A DNA stretch of 64,000 bases from NCBI GenBank assembly GCA_037042915.1, contig CM073203.1:2418001-2482000 (forward strand). Reading direction: 5' to 3'. Below, piece after piece: positions 10,456 through 25,261 of this stretch; the first letter of the stretch is position 1; the number at the start of each line of letters is the position of its first letter. The DNA comes from Auricularia sp. M13. Taxonomy: Eukaryota > Basidiomycota > Agaricomycetes > Auriculariales > Auriculariaceae. Under the pieces are notes generated by a model. The model was given only the letters and a program-made list of their open reading frames with translations, made no database searches and was not told the origin of the DNA. The translations under genes and the position numbers were made by a program.

Positions 10456-11937
10456 CTACTCGTAGACGCGCAGCGACTTGATGTTCCAATAGGCCTCAGC
10501 AAACGCTTCCGGGTTCTGGGAGACGAAAGCTGCAGGGGGTATAGGTTCAACTCCATCCAATCACGTTCAAGGAAATACGCACCCTCGCAGGCCGGAGTGC
10601 CGCCAGGGAACGTGTGGCCGGCAAATCCACCACCTATGAGCAGCATCAGGGGGGCTGATAAACAGCGGACGGTACCGCAAGACGCACAGAAGGTCAGGTT
10701 AATGATGATGCGGTTAGGGCCCATCTTCGAGCTGAGCGGGCACATATCACTGTTGAACGCTGCCGTAGGCTACTGCAGTCAGCAATTGGCCTCGTCCGAT
10801 ATTTACACACAACGCACCTTGCCCCAAGTGGCCGGGTTCACAGTATCGGCGCCGTTGCGGACCTCGGCGGGTACCCGCTTGTCCTCGCGCGACCAGAACC
10901 ACATCTTAATGCTGTGCGCCGTGCGCTCCGTAGCGAAGAAGCCGCCACCAATCTGGTTAAGCGCAGGGCCAAAGTCGCGCTGCGAACGGACAGGCGCTAT
11001 CGGTACAACCGCCGAAGCGTAAAATTGGGGAGCATACCTTGGAGTCGCCAAACACGCCGCAACCAACGTTGCCGTTGGCGAAGGCGTTGCAGTCGTTGGC
11101 CTTGGTCAAGCTGCACAAGACGATCAACAATTACATACAGCGGGGGAGAGAGCTTCCACGCACCCCTTCATGACACGGTTCGCAGCAGGTTGTGTGCAGC
11201 CGGGGCCAGTGTGAAGGCTGTAGAGGTTAGGGCCGATGTCGTTGGCTCCCTCGATGATGTCGACTTCGCCGTTGAAGGGCCAGTTGTCACCGGACATCCA
11301 CTGGGATTATAGTTAGCAGTCCGCATGTCAATGCACTGAGCGAAGATAACGCACGTAAGCGGGCCACGTCCCACGACCTTGCGGCATGTGGACCAGGTCA
11401 AGGACCTGAACGTGGGTCGTGTACTTCTTCTTGGACTCAACGCGGACCGAGTCGCGACCTTGGCCGGGGGCCAGCTTGCGAGTCGCGTCGCCGCGGATGA
11501 CAAAGGAACCAGCATCGGCGTGCGTGAGGTTCTTTTGGCGCGCCTCAGACAGCGATACGTATCTGGGATCGTTGAGCGGCCGCTGGGTTGCGTATAACAC
11601 AAAATACTTACTTCACGAGGCCATCAGTGGGATCTGGGCGCGTGAAGAACTTGAAGCCGTCGTAAAAGTTGTCGCCCTGGTAAACATGTCAGCACGCGGC
11701 GCGCGCCACCGGGATAGCAAGTGGCACCTGGTAGACGTCGGAAACCTTGTAGGTGGTGGGGTTGACTTGAAGACGGTGAGCGATATCACAGGATAACGAG
11801 GGGATCAACGACTTACTGCCCCGCGCAGCGTGATCATGGACGGAGTTGTGCCCTGTAGCTGCCGCGTTCGCAGAGGTGCAGGAAAGGATGGTGGTCAAGG
11901 CCACCGAGGCGAAAGAGAGTGAAACGTAACGCGACAT
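10456..11937 (-). CDS. Secreted glycoside hydrolase family 16 (endo-beta-1,3/1,4-glucanase-like) protein
   Basis: Probable cell-wall beta-glucan hydrolase or transglycosylase. Ten exons sum to 1011 nt, 336 aa; introns inferred at 11816-11766, 11727-11677, 11611-11563, 11354-11301, 11163-11111, 11037-10980, 10817-10770, 10687-10634 and 10582-10530, all 48-58 nt. Signal peptide residues 1-26 (MSRYVSLSFASVALTTILSC, then TSANAA). Domain landmarks: YKVSDVYQGDNFYDGFKFFT, TWPAYWMSGDNWPFNGEVD, and the GH16 nucleophile/acid-base motif GEVDIIEG (ExDxxE). Then HTGPGCTQ, IGGGFFATERT, MWFWSRED and the C-terminal AYWNIKSLRVYE. This layout matches the common basidiomycete GH16 proteins of about 330 aa. No carbohydrate-binding module, GPI signal or second membrane helix is seen. 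Confidence 0.93.
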
Positions 11938-13755
11938 CGTAGAGCTCTTCTAGCCAGGCGTTGTAGCCGGGACAGAGACTAGGGAGGAAGAAGGCGGGGA
12001 GAAGAAGGGAGGCGGAGCAACTGTGTGGGAAATCTCCAGCCAGGCAGGGCCTTATTATAATGCCCTTGCCGCGCATAAGCAACACCGCCCAATGATGCCA
12101 AGCAACCATGTTGGAGCAATGAAGTTGAGCCACAAATTGGATATCCCTTTATTGTTTCTTTCTTCCAGCTCCACAGTGCCCTCTATGAGCCAGGATATCG
12201 AGGTACGACGCCGTGAGCATAGTAGGAGAGTCGCTTTCGAGGCAGCTTGGAGCTGATCATCAGCCCAACATATATACGTGGGCAATATGTAGTTACCTGG
12301 GCACTGATAACGATGGTGATCTATAGGAGCTGCTTCAGCTGGTCCGCTGTACACACTTGTCGTCCTTGGCGATGGCTGGAGACAGCTTCGCCTCGTAGAC
12401 ATGCACAATGCGCGTGGCCGGCTGCGGGCAAGAACAATGCAACGCCTTCTGGTAGGCAAAACGTTCCGGTCGTCTAGGGACAAGCAAGGCAACCGCGCGG
12501 TATCGGAAGCAAACGAAATGAGCGGCATGTCGACGGCACGGGCAAACATGATGCCGAAGGGGTCGAGAATCGGAGAAATGCAACCTCGAGGAGACGATGG
12601 GTAGATGAGCTCAGCCTAGGTTTAACATGAGTGCCAAGTGGTCCGGGAGCGGTAGAAAATGAGCGTACCTTGCGAATGACTTTGCAGGGGAACCGAGCGT
12701 TGAATCACAGTTTGCAGATAGTCAAACGCGTTCGGCGTTGTTGCTGGGAGACCAGTTTTGTGGACTTGCCCGTAGCGCACCCTAGCTTGGCTCCAGCTTT
12801 CGACCCAGGGTTGATTCAAGGAAGATTGCTGAGGCACATGCACGATCAATGCAGGGACCCACTGTACAGCCACAAAAAAGACAATCGCTCCAAAAATCCA
12901 ATTTGCAACCAAACACAGGTCCTGATGCAGCATGGGAATTAAAAAGTCGAAGACGGTCCTTGATGAGTCCTTCTGCTCGGCTGTAGCGTGCGAATGATAT
13001 AGCGACGGAAGTATTGTTCGAGAACAATGCCGTGTCCAGAGTTAGCAACCATAGACGCCTGAAGACGCCATACTATCACCTGAGAGATCTTCCACCACTG
13101 CACAGACCACAGACCCGTTGACGGGTTCAAGTGGCAGCAGCTAGATGTGTGGTATTACTGAGAATCCAGTACACTAGCAGCCAGGATCAGCGCTGCCCGG
13201 GTTTCTGCGCTCATGCTGATTGTTGAACGTGAAACGGCGATGCCCCGGAAGAAGTGCGACAAACTTTCGAGAGCATCGGGAGAAGCACGCACGCATGTAC
13301 TCGCTCGCTGCTCAGCGGGCCGCACGTCCAGATAACAGCCAAAAATCGGGCCAATTGGGGAAGATCAAAAGAAACCGAGGCACGCCCGGGGGAAGAAAAC
13401 GCGTCTGCAGTTTGGCTCCCGTATGTCCCCGACGGCGCGAACGAATGGCTGCGAGGAGAGAGTCGCTTTGCGTGCGTACGATTTCGATGGGGTTGTTCAC
13501 AATATTCCAGGCACAGGCGACCTTCGCTCATCCGGACAGAAGCCAGATAAGATGGCGTTCCCCAGACGTCGCACCAGGCCCCAGTGCTCCAGCATGAGCT
13601 TCGGGATGTGCGGGGAGGCTCGGAGCATGGAGCACAGGCCACTGGCTCTACGGATCTTCCTGAGAGAGCTCCCGTAAGAAAGCTTTCGTCGCATATAAGG
13701 CACGATCCACGGGAGAGACAGATATTGGTCTCCACTCGAGTTCCACCAAGCTGCC
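11938..13755. other. Intergenic region upstream of GH16 and THI4 (divergent promoters)
   Basis: Divergent promoter space of 1.8 kb. A TATA-like stretch (TTATAATAAGG on the minus strand, near 12055) suits GH16; CATATAAGG near 13690 suits THI4. Several open frames overlap on both strands but none has a family signature. Confidence 0.5.
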
Positions 13756-15076
<1,321 letters not shown>

Positions 15077-15866
15077 GCGACAATCTGGTTGTTCCGTCGA
15101 AAAGGCGTGCGTGTACCATAAGAATTTACCACCAACTCGAAAGATTCTGTGGGCGCTGAGCGGGGATGGCGGCCTGTGTGCGCTAGCATGGAAATAAGGT
15201 TGAGCGTTCTGACAGAACAGCCCGGTGGCAACTTCCGGAGCTCACGGTGGCTGGGCAGCCACCCAGTCAAATAACCGTGCACGTGCAAAATGTTTACAGT
15301 TGCTGAGAGCGCTGAGCCAAGACTCCGGACACCTCCTGCACGTGTTGGTCGTTGCTGCCAACCGTAGCTCTCAATAATGAGCCTTCGGCCGATGCTCTGG
15401 GAACACTCGTTAACACCATGTCGCAGCGCCTCAGAAGGGGGGATGGTGGGTGTTTCAACGCAATGGTGAGAAACCCCACGTCTTCAATTGCGGTTTGACG
15501 TTGTGGATCCCAGTGACAGTTATTGACTTCGGCGTGAGAGCGCATGGCAACTCAACGAGCAGATGTTCCCGCAAGGCTAAACAGACTCGTCAGCGGCCTT
15601 CGAAGGGAGCTAGGGTAAATAATCTGAGCAGATTAGCGTGGAAGCCGGGTGTAATGTCCCTTGAGTGCTATTGAGGAAGGACGCGCGAGCCTCCAGAACA
15701 CTCCAGTGAGCGCGGCGGAGAACGGCTCAATGGATCGTCGCACGTACTGCCACGATCAGCACTTCTTAAACGAGTTCGTCCAGTGCAAGGGAGTAACGAA
15801 GCGTGTGCACAAATTTATACGGTTGAAAGATGCAGGAACTATTATGGAATAAGCATCAAGCCGCGT
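15077..15866. other. Convergent intergenic region
   Basis: Between the 3' ends of THI4 and the methyltransferase. No convincing coding frame, RNA gene or repeat found. Confidence 0.5.
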
Positions 15867-16965
15867 TCAAACTTTGACGAGCGCGAGCTCGATCGCCTGA
15901 AGAGAGCCAGTTGACGGATACGTTGCTGTGTTGCTCATCTCCTCGCCAAATATGTCAGCGTCCACGAGCTCGTAGCGAGCGACCTGCCAACGTCCGTCTG
16001 ACTCTAGAGCGGTACGGACTAGAAGGTATTCAGGGTGACGCTCACAATGACAATTGCAACCCACTCACAGGCGTCGGAACCATCGAAACCCACGGGCACG
16101 GCGGTGTAGCTCCAAAGCTCCCCACCGTTCCTGAGCACGAGGTGTGCTTCGCTGATGAGGCGCAACGTGAGCTCGATTCCCGTGGGGCCACCGGCGGCGT
16201 AGACGCGGGCGTCGCCAGCAATGAAGGGCGGATGGATGGCGACGACGTCAAGAGGTGGCCCATCAAAGTTCGCGAGTCCGTCCGACAGTTTGAATTGCAC
16301 GGTGGGTGCGTTGAAACGGGCGACGGCGAGAGCTTTGGGATTGATGTCCACACCAAACACCTCTGCCTTGGGAAACAACCGCGAGAGATGCAGCGCGCCG
16401 ATGCCAGGCCCGGTGCAAAGATCGAGCACGCGGTACGGTAGGTGATGTTGCAGACGCAAGGCCGCGAGTGAGCTCAGGACTCGCATGTACCGGTAGGAGT
16501 CCGGTCCGAAGAAGATCGAGTCGGGCGCCACCGTCGGCCAAGAACCATGGACATAGAGGTCATGCCTCCGGCTGAGCGACAGGCTGGAGACGCGAATGGT
16601 GGGCATAAGAACACCGTTCTCGCGAATGAAGACCTTCGACTCGATCATCTCGGCGAGGAGCGCGGGTGGCATTAGATCAGTGCCGCTGGCAATGGCATTA
16701 GCTCACACCCGCGCTGCTTCGCGTAGACGCACGCGCATGCAGGTATACTCCAGCCGAAGATGTCTTGAAGCGTAGTGGCCACCAATGCCCCGCCTGCGAG
16801 ATGCTCGCGCTTGGCGATGACGCGTGCGTGTGTCTCCGGAGTTGGGCAGATGAAGGTGTAGGCTTTGGAGATGAGGAACGCGATGAGCTTCCCGTAGGCG
16901 ACGACGGGAGCCTTCTCGACGGTAGCACGCCGAGTGATGACTGTTTCGTTCGTCAGAGAGGGCAT
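15867..16965 (-). CDS. Class I SAM-dependent methyltransferase, small-domain/HemK-like
   Basis: Three exons (16965-16733, 16685-16069, 16018-15867) give 1002 nt, 333 aa. An N-terminal helical region (residues 1-120) precedes a Rossmann methyltransferase domain. SAM-binding motif I is RVLDLCTGPGIGALHLSRL, motif II is EVFGVDINPKALAVARFNA, and motif IV reads VVAIHPPFIAGD. HemK/PrmC and related N- or C-methyltransferases normally have NPPY/F at motif IV; here the Asn is His, so the substrate may differ. The C-terminal ELTLRLISEAHLVLRNGGEL is typical of the fold. No signal peptide or membrane helix is evident. Substrate unknown. Both splice junctions restore the frame and remove stops, so the model is firm even though the role is not. 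Confidence 0.85.
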
Positions 16966-19900
16966 TTGAGTATAGGGAGATTCTGGGTAACTGCATACGT
17001 TAAGCTTACGGGCGCGCGTTTTAAGGAGATCCCAGAAACCTACAATTCCGCGGGGTGTCAGCTCGGCACGGGGTCCTAGACTTGGCGCGGAAGAAATGTC
17101 GCAAACGGGTGGACGAAATCTGTATCAAGCCAAACAACAAAGACAGCCGCTCGATGAGCAGAGCAAGCTTGCCGATCGCCGGATGTCATCCTGCCCTTCA
17201 GGTACTGCATCGGCGCCGGGGTGAAGATTTGTGTAAACGTGCGTTTGGCGAATCAAAAAATAAGCAGGTTGCAGGAGACGTCGATTTTATGGCCGCACCG
17301 AAATCTCGACAGGCTGGTAGATTTGTGTTTGAGATCAGGGTAAGCGAGCAGCAACAGGGTCGAACCAGGAAAGAAACGCGACCAATCCGGAGCGCGCATG
17401 AAATGGAATCTAGGGCGCTTCATCAGCATTGCCCCTCATGCTGCGCTCGTGGATATAGGTTATGGAAAGTCAGGTGCGCACGGCCAGCACTGCGACGCAA
17501 AGCTTGCAGAAATTAATGACACTAAAATTGGTGCTGGAAGACCGGAAGCCGACGATAGGAATAACTGCAAATCGAGGGTGGTAGGGTTGCGCACCTCAGC
17601 TTCACCGAAACACCGATCTGGGGGCCACGAGCTGCCGGCCACGGGGAATCCGACCGAATGCTATCATGGCGGTCCAGCATGATCCACATTCACTCCCAGC
17701 CGTCGGTGGGAGACGGCGATGCAGGTAAATGCATATCCCTGTGAGAAATCGACCATAAATAGTCCATAATCCGTACGGCTGGAGCTTGGAGGAGTCCCTG
17801 CGATCACGGCGTCTTCTCAGAGCGCCAGCCTGTGCCCTGCGAAAGAAGAATTATGACTGAGCAGTGCGTCACATATGGGCGATTGTCCATAAGCCTGTGT
17901 TGGCCGTAGATGCACGAAGCAGATTCAAGCCATGCGTTCCTTCCAATGCGGGATAGTCGTTAGTCCAGAATACTGGGTATCAGAATCGTGGATGCGGCGC
18001 AGATTCAAGTGCCAAGTTCGGGATGCTCGATTGACGCCCAAGATAGAGAACAAACGAGAGAAACGGGACCACTCCATCTATCTGGATTCGTGGCGTATGC
18101 ACAGAAGCCTCGGATTCCGAAAGAGCGCAATCCGTGGGTACTTCCATACACGACCCTTTCGAGACGAGCACAAGTATGATCGGCCTTGTTCAGTAAAATA
18201 TCAATCCAAGAGGTAGTAGATCCACCAATACGCTCATCTCGGGGAGGGCGGCACTTTTGGACGCGTTTCCAGTCCGAAGTAGGTGGCAGCAAGCCACGTG
18301 CAGTAAGTTTCAGGGCGACGGAGAACAGTACCCGCACCAGTTCAAACAGCGGCAAACTTTGGGGTCCTCGTACTCTTGTTCGTGAGCCGAGCCTTCGACC
18401 TTTAGCCGCGCTGCCACAGATGCTAAGACCGACGCAGGCGCCAGACGCCACGTGCAAGTGTGAAGAGTGCCTAAATCCGGCGGCTCACCCGTGAACGTGG
18501 ACAAATGTTGGCAGGTGATGACCCACAGTTACTTGTCATCAGAGGCAGATGAATCTCGCAAGAGCAGCTTGCGGAGCGCCAACGGGAAGAAGGCCGACAG
18601 AGGCAGTGATCCCATTGCATTCAGTTCGGCCAGACCATCTCGATGCGAAGGCGAGAGATGTCAAAAATATATCAGTGTCGACCATGTTTGTGAGCGCAGT
18701 ACGAGCCGGCGCGTGGAGCACTAGGAAGGTCGTTGGGTACTGGCAGCGCCGTGCAAGCACTCCTGAGTCATGTGGCTGAGACTATCGGCTGCGCCTGCTA
18801 AGCTAGCCACATACATGTCGCCAGTTCAACTCGGGCGCATGTCGTACGGACACAGCAAAAGTCAATCGGTGAGGCGCCAGACCGGATAAGCAAAGTCTGC
18901 GGAGAGACATATAGTGGTGGCCCCAAGTCGTCCGAGTGTCTACTCGGCGGGATTTGGTACCTGTAAACGTACAGTGTCAGTTCTGAGCGCGCACCGGGAC
19001 TTTGAGTGATGAAAAGCGCACGTTAATGATATGGTGCGTGGTTGACACACAGATCCCAGGGAGTCTTCACTACAGAGGGAGACAGTGTGATGAATAAGAA
19101 GCTGTGGTGGCGTCGCGCGCGAGTGTAACCCGAAGGCAGCTGTACAATGCTCACCATCGATGCAGCACCCATCAGGATCAAATGCGTCTGTCGAGCATCG
19201 TATCGGCTGACACCAATGGATATAGGCAGCTAGTCCTTGGCGGCGGGAGCGGCGACAAACGTTGTCGACGTCCTACGGCGTCGGGGAAGCCAAAGGAGTG
19301 GATAGTTGATGGGCACGACGCTTCGACGCGGACGAATCCGCGAAGCTCGACGCGACGCTGACGGCTGATAAGGTCATTGAATTCTGTATTTCTACCTCCT
19401 GGGTTACAGCGACATCTGTGCTGGTCAAATGTTACTCAGTAGCTGGGTGGGATAGGCGGATAACATACCGCCCACGCAATGGAGTGTTTCGCCATGACAA
19501 TATAATCGTAGATAATATTGGGCGGTATGCATCGACGCAAACATGGCCGCTGCCCAGCGTACAGCTTGAATTTGGGCACACCTGGACGTGAGTGGGCGAC
19601 TGCGGGAAAAGATGTTGAGTCGGAACCAAGGTGCTGCCCGTTGGTTCCGGGCGGAGCCCGTGGCACCACCAGGTCGGCGACAGCCACCCAGTCAATTGAA
19701 GAAGAAAATGGGGTGACAGAAGCGTAACCACACTAAAATTGAATTAATCAAGTCTTATGCTCTCTTTTTCTCTCTGTTCAAAATGCTCTGATTATTTTCT
19801 TTGACATTCGCCTGTGGACCTTGCGTGGACCGATGCTTCAAGTACGGAAGGAGTCGCAACTGCAGTGATAGAAAAGATATACCTGCATCAGTGTGCTTCA

Positions 19901-22900
19901 GATGCTCTGAGAATTTTCCAGTTCTGCAGCGCGGCAGAATTACCATATTCTACAAAAAGGCAGAGCCGCTGTCAGCTGGGCACGTCGTCGAGCGAAAAGC
20001 ACATCGAGCGCATAGGGCTCGGTCAAAATCAGCTACTCAGGGGACCTCAAGTTGTTGGCGTAGGTGGCAGAATCAGTGGCATATCGCCTATCCCAGCGAG
20101 GATACAAGCAGAGATCAACTTGGTGACATGATTGACATCGATACCGCTGACCAGGCGTTCAACGTCAGACCGAGAGCGTCGGTATGGCTGATACAGAGCC
20201 CTGTTAAGATAATCACAATCCCTCCGGCATGCGTCATTCAGCACAATTCAGCTCGATTAGACAGTCCTCGGTTGCAGGCGCGAATATCACGCCGTGAGTT
20301 GTCGTGCCTCACTACGCGGGAGGGCAGAACCTCTTCAAGAAGCAAAAGAAGCGACCGGGATGCGCGTCAGCTGCGTTTCTGCAGTGCATGATCCTTGATA
20401 ACGGGGCCGGTTGGTGCGCGCACAAGATCCCGTGCCTTCAGCGGACCCATACGACAGCCGTAATCTCAAGAATCTTCCCTTGTGTATGTACAATGAAGAG
20501 AGCCGCCGAGACCAGCACCTTTGGCTTGGTGTTGACGCGCCGGTGCTGCTACCAGCAGCAACGTCGACCTCGAGGAGGTGCACCACGAGTCTGAGCAAGC
20601 ATGTGGGTATTCCCGAGTTTCAGAACGCTGTTGTGGATGAATACTGCCTGTGGTAGCCGCGCAGTGGAGGAGTGGCCTGGAGTTGCTATTCGAGACAGGT
20701 AAATCGCGAGCGTACCGACTGGCCGTCGTTGTAGGAGAGCGAGCAAGGAATCAGTTGCAGATTAAATAAAGGAAAGACGCGCGTAAACTCGCAGAGTAGT
20801 CGGAGAAGAGAGCGACGCAGAGAATCACAGGCCCACGGCGCGCAATGCACGAAAGATTTCTTCTGGCGCTCAGTCGGTAGATTTCGAACATCGGTTGGAG
20901 ATTCCACAGCATATCTCATATGCAGAGTAATAGAGCACGGAAACGAGCAGATCCTGGTATCCTGGTAGCGCGCCTCGTCGCAAGAGAGGGCGTGTTGAGG
21001 TCGAGGAGAAGGCTGTGTTGTTTGGAACTCCGCAATTGCTCCTCATCTGCCGTACGCTCAGTCGGGTTTCCGTCCAAATGAGTCCCCAAATTTTCATCCA
21101 GGAATGCATAAATCTCTAAGAATAGTCTCTTATAAATTATTTTTCTTCACATAGACAAGTCTTTGATCAAACTATGATCACCCAAGAGAGGAAACACAAC
21201 AGAGTTTTTGGTCTGGGGTCCTCTCACAGCCTCCTCACAGGTTTGAACCATGCACCCGGGGCGTCATACCACTTTCTACATAACCTATCGGCAAATTCGC
21301 AGCTTGCCGATGATACACGCACATGCGGCAACGAACAGTTCCAAGTGCCCGTGGGCCTCAACGGCGTGATCTCTCGAGCGCGCAATCTGCCCTCACCGTG
21401 TTTAGCGAGTATCATATACTCCAAATAGGGCTCGAAGATCCGGAGGTTGGAATCGTCGTGACTCGTAGAGCAAACACTCCGTGAGTCCACGTATGGCCCC
21501 GTTTCCCGCTCCCGATGTGAGAATGGAAAGATGAATGGCAAACAAACTCATCGCAACTTTTGGGGCGGAATGAGGCTCATGTTTGCGGTGATGAGAGCGC
21601 CGAAAGAAGCGAAGGGACTGCGGGAAGGTGTGGGGCGAGAGGAACCATTCCCACGCTGGAAACCCTGCGCGGGAGTTGCGCAAGGGAAAATACAGGCTTC
21701 TATCTTGGAAAATTCGGTCTTTGCTCTCTTCGAGCTCCAGTGAGTCTCCTCGCAGAATACCCGTGCGATGAGACCGCTAAATGATCACTAGGATCTCTGG
21801 CACAATTCCGTCCGGACCCCTGCCCCCTCTCCCTTCTTCCTCATAGACTATCACATCCACTGTCCGAATAGTGTGTCGGCGGTCGCGAATGCGCAATAGT
21901 TGGCACGGAAGCCGCTGATCTCCGAGTCTCTCAAATGAGCGCTTCCCCACACGCAACCTGTTGTACACAAACCAAGTGACGGTGGTTCCGCATTTCGAAC
22001 TGCAGGAACTGCCCCCCCCTCCCCCACTGTGGGATCAGCGCTTCCGGCGCCGAGCAAATATACAGACTTCTCACACACTAGAGGATCCGTTCTCTGGCCC
22101 GAGAGACGGAATCCGTGGCGCGATAGACTGCGTATTGGCTTTGAAGGGCATTCTTCGATTCAGGACGGCTTACCTTGCGCGGCCACATGGCATCCGAGAC
22201 GCAAACAGGGCTCAGGGAGATGAATGAATCCGTGACCCTCGCGCATGTTTCCGGGTACCTCCAAGCATCCCTGTGCCTTGTGGATCCCTGTTGCATGCTA
22301 CTGCATCTGATTCCCAGGACCAACTGGTGCGGTACTGACGATTTCGTTGGACTGTTGAACGTCTCGTGGTTCGCCAACAACCGGAAGCGCTCCCCCGCAA
22401 TCGACATTACAACGGCGTAGCACAGCTCCCACCATTCCCACGACAAGCTTGGACACGGCGGGGAATCAGGGGGGCTTCCGGGGATCAGCGCTGAGCGGTG
22501 CGTAAACAGGTGGCGATCGTCCGCGTCCGTCGCGCTGCAGCACTGGCAGCTCTCTCGCTCTCAAGCAAGAAATGAGCTAAATAAGACATGGCATTTCAAT
22601 TTCTTAGTAGACTACAGCTGAGAATGGGCAAAGGGAGCGGTGTCGGATGTCCACTGGTAGCCACAGCTCGTGCCAGTCCCGGACTACTGTATGTAGGAGA
22701 AGAGCACCGCCAGCGGCACTTGTGCTACTACCGCAGAAGCACCGTCTCATACCCAGTTTTCTCGGAGAACGAGTATTGCTGCTTCAGCAGTTGCACACCT
22801 CCTGTGCGTGTCGGGCGAGCCGCTCGCCGAGACTGCCACTGCTCAGCCCTGCCTCCCGCGTTGCCCGGTCTCTGCTACCCTGTCTGATGACTCCACAGCA

Positions 22901-23805
22901 TTATTTAAGCAATTGCGAAGACGGATAATCTCTTTGTAGATGTACGACCATGGAGAGAAAGCGCCAACGGACTCAGCCCTACTTTCCGCGCTGAGTCGCC
23001 CGACCAGCAAGAGTCTTCACAGTCCCATCAAGCCCCGCCGTCCATCTCACCTCATCCTCACCTAATAATACCAGTCTTTGTTAAGTGATGCGAAGCATAT
23101 CTCGACCCCAAGTCCCAACGAGACGTCCCCGTTCCTCAGCGCAAGCGTGGCAACGCCGAGCTAGTTTAGAGGTCCCCATCGCAAAACAGGCGCTCCCGCC
23201 CTCGCCACGAGCTTTTAACTTGAGATCATCACAGTGACGATAGATTGGATTAGGTAGAATCTGTACGTACCGCCCTCCTCGCTCGTTACTATTACTGTAT
23301 AGCTGGCTGAACAATGACAGCCGGGTCGGAAGTAAGTTGACGGCATCAAGGACAATCAAACTCGAGCGTTCAAGTTCAAACTGACGGTGACCTGGACGCT
23401 TTTGTAGATCACAGCGTAGACGTACATAAAGATGGACGTTTGAGATGCTCGATGATATATTGCAGACAGAGGGGCGAGATGGAGGAGATGCTATTACTAC
23501 AGCAACAACGGCAACAGGATCTGTGGTCGACACAGCACAGCGCTAAGTGCACACGATACACGAACGAACCAATAACTGAAACATGCGTGAGGCGTCACAA
23601 TGCACAAGTCGGCGCGGGCGAGGGGTGGGGGAGGTGGGGGTCGTAGATGTCGCGGAGAGGAGTGGAGTGGTAGGTCCGTTGCAACAGCCCAAGAAGATAA
23701 CAACGAAAGAGGGACGGGAAGGGAGAAAGCGGCGAGAGCGGGGGAGTATGTACCAAAGGTATATGTAGCGCAATAAGCATAGCATGCGGAACGTTACTTC
23801 GCGGG
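16966..23805. other. Long gene-poor region (about 6.8 kb)
   Basis: The longest stretch without a recognisable gene. Open frames reach 196 aa (19801-20391, plus) but show no domain, no signal peptide and no consistent splicing. No rRNA, tRNA or CRISPR-like structure seen. The last few hundred bases are probably the 3' UTR of the kinase gene. It could hold diverged transposon remnants or fast-evolving or non-coding transcripts; nothing supports a specific call. Confidence 0.5.
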
Positions 23806-25261
23806 TTACGACGAATAGTCAAAGTCGGGGAAGAGCGCGCCGAACGGGTCTTCTGCCTGCCGACCGTAGTCCAGCGTATTGTTTTCGGTGTATCGCGCGA
23901 ACCTGCGACGCGCTCAGCGAATAGTAAACAAAACAGCGCGTTACTCACTGGCTGGCGTCACCGTCACCCTCAATCTTGGGCACATACGGCGCAGGGATTT
24001 CCTTCTTGTACAGCCGCTCCCAGGGCACCTCCGCAAACCAGGCGTGGGCAAAGATATCCTTGGCGCCGTACTTCATGTTGCCGTAGCGTTCAGTCACGTC
24101 CGACGTGATGAAGCGACGGATGAGGTCTTTGGCCTTGTCGTCAAAGTAGGCAGGGTAGACGACGTTACCTTGGATGATGAGCTCGTAGAGCTTGAACGGG
24201 TTCGGGTGGGGGTCGGTGGTGAAGAATGGCGGGAATCCGGCGAGCATCTCGAAGATGAGGATGCCGAGGGCGTACCAGTCGACGGACTTGTTGTAGAACT
24301 TGCCCTCGACAATCTCGGGCGCGAGGTAGTCGGGCGTGCCGCAGAGCGTGCCGGTAACGGATGGCACAAGCTTGGAGAAGCCGAAATCGGTGATCTTGAC
24401 GTGGCCGTCGGCGCTGAGCAGAATGTTTTCCGGCTTGAGGTCGCGGTAGATGATTTGGTTCGAATGCAGGTAGTGCAGTGCGAGTGCGACCTCGGCAGCG
24501 TAGAATTTGGCGACCGGGTCTGGGAACCGCGTCGACTTGCGCAGTAACGAGAACAGCTCGCCGCCGGCGACGAAGTCCATGACCATATACAAATTCGAAG
24601 AATCCTGGAAGGTGCCCCAGAGATTGACAACGAACGGGTGTTGCACGTGCGAGAGCAAATTGCGCTCGTTGAGGGTGTGTTCGACTTGCTTCATTCGTAC
24701 GACCTTCTCTTTATTCAACACTTTGACAGCGTAGAACCGAAAGTTGTTTTTGCTGCGCACTGCCGATCGGTATGAGCAATCGGAAGAGGCGAACGGTAAT
24801 GACGAAAGGTAACGACGAAAGGACATACCTAGGTGCACACGGCCGAACGAGCCAGTACCCAGCGTACGATGGAAGACAAAGTCGCCAAGGCCGTATGTAT
24901 GCTTGGGTAGCTCTGCGCGGGGCTTCTTCGTCGGCATTGCCAGCAGCAGCGAGGCCTGGGACGGCGCGGCGATCGCTGGCGTCTTGCTGGGGTACGCCGG
25001 CGACGACGGATGTCTCACGCCGACGCCGTTGTCTGCGTCCTCGGGGTACGGTGTCGCCAGCATCGAGGAGTCGTCAGAGGACAGTGAGCCAAAGTGCGTC
25101 GGGGCCGTCGAGGACGGTGAGCGCGAGTGCATCGGGCGGTGGGGATGGGGGAAGACGGCGAGCGCTGCAGGGCGCACCGGCAACTTCCTTTGTCCAGGCA
25201 ACTTGTGCCCGTCGCGGATCCAATCTGCTTCCGATGCCATCCGCAGATCCCGCGACGGCAA
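23806..25261 (-). CDS. cAMP-dependent protein kinase (PKA-type) catalytic subunit, AGC kinase
   Basis: Serine/threonine kinase of cAMP signalling. Exons 25261-24829, 24759-23949 and 23902-23806 sum to 1341 nt, 446 aa. Residues 1-110 are a Pro/Ser-rich N-terminal extension, usual in fungal PKA. Kinase domain in order: glycine loop [14 protein letters not shown]-type lysine FYAVKVLNK, catalytic loop [18 protein letters not shown], activation-loop [16 protein letters not shown] (the PKA phospho-Thr in GTLCGTP), then [13 protein letters not shown]. The third exon supplies the AGC C-terminal tail ending [14 protein letters not shown], which resembles the hydrophobic motif; without this exon the protein would lack it. 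Start codon is uncertain: Met at 25240 or an upstream exon is possible. Mode of regulation by a regulatory subunit is inferred from family. Confidence 0.94.

Noticed and set aside
13480-13755. TPP riboswitch upstream of THI4
   Set aside because: One CTGAGA word is present but the second conserved strand and the helices around it could not be found.
19801-20391. 196-aa plus-strand open frame
   Set aside because: Longest frame in the empty block but no recognisable motif, biased composition, and no supporting splice sites or paralogue.
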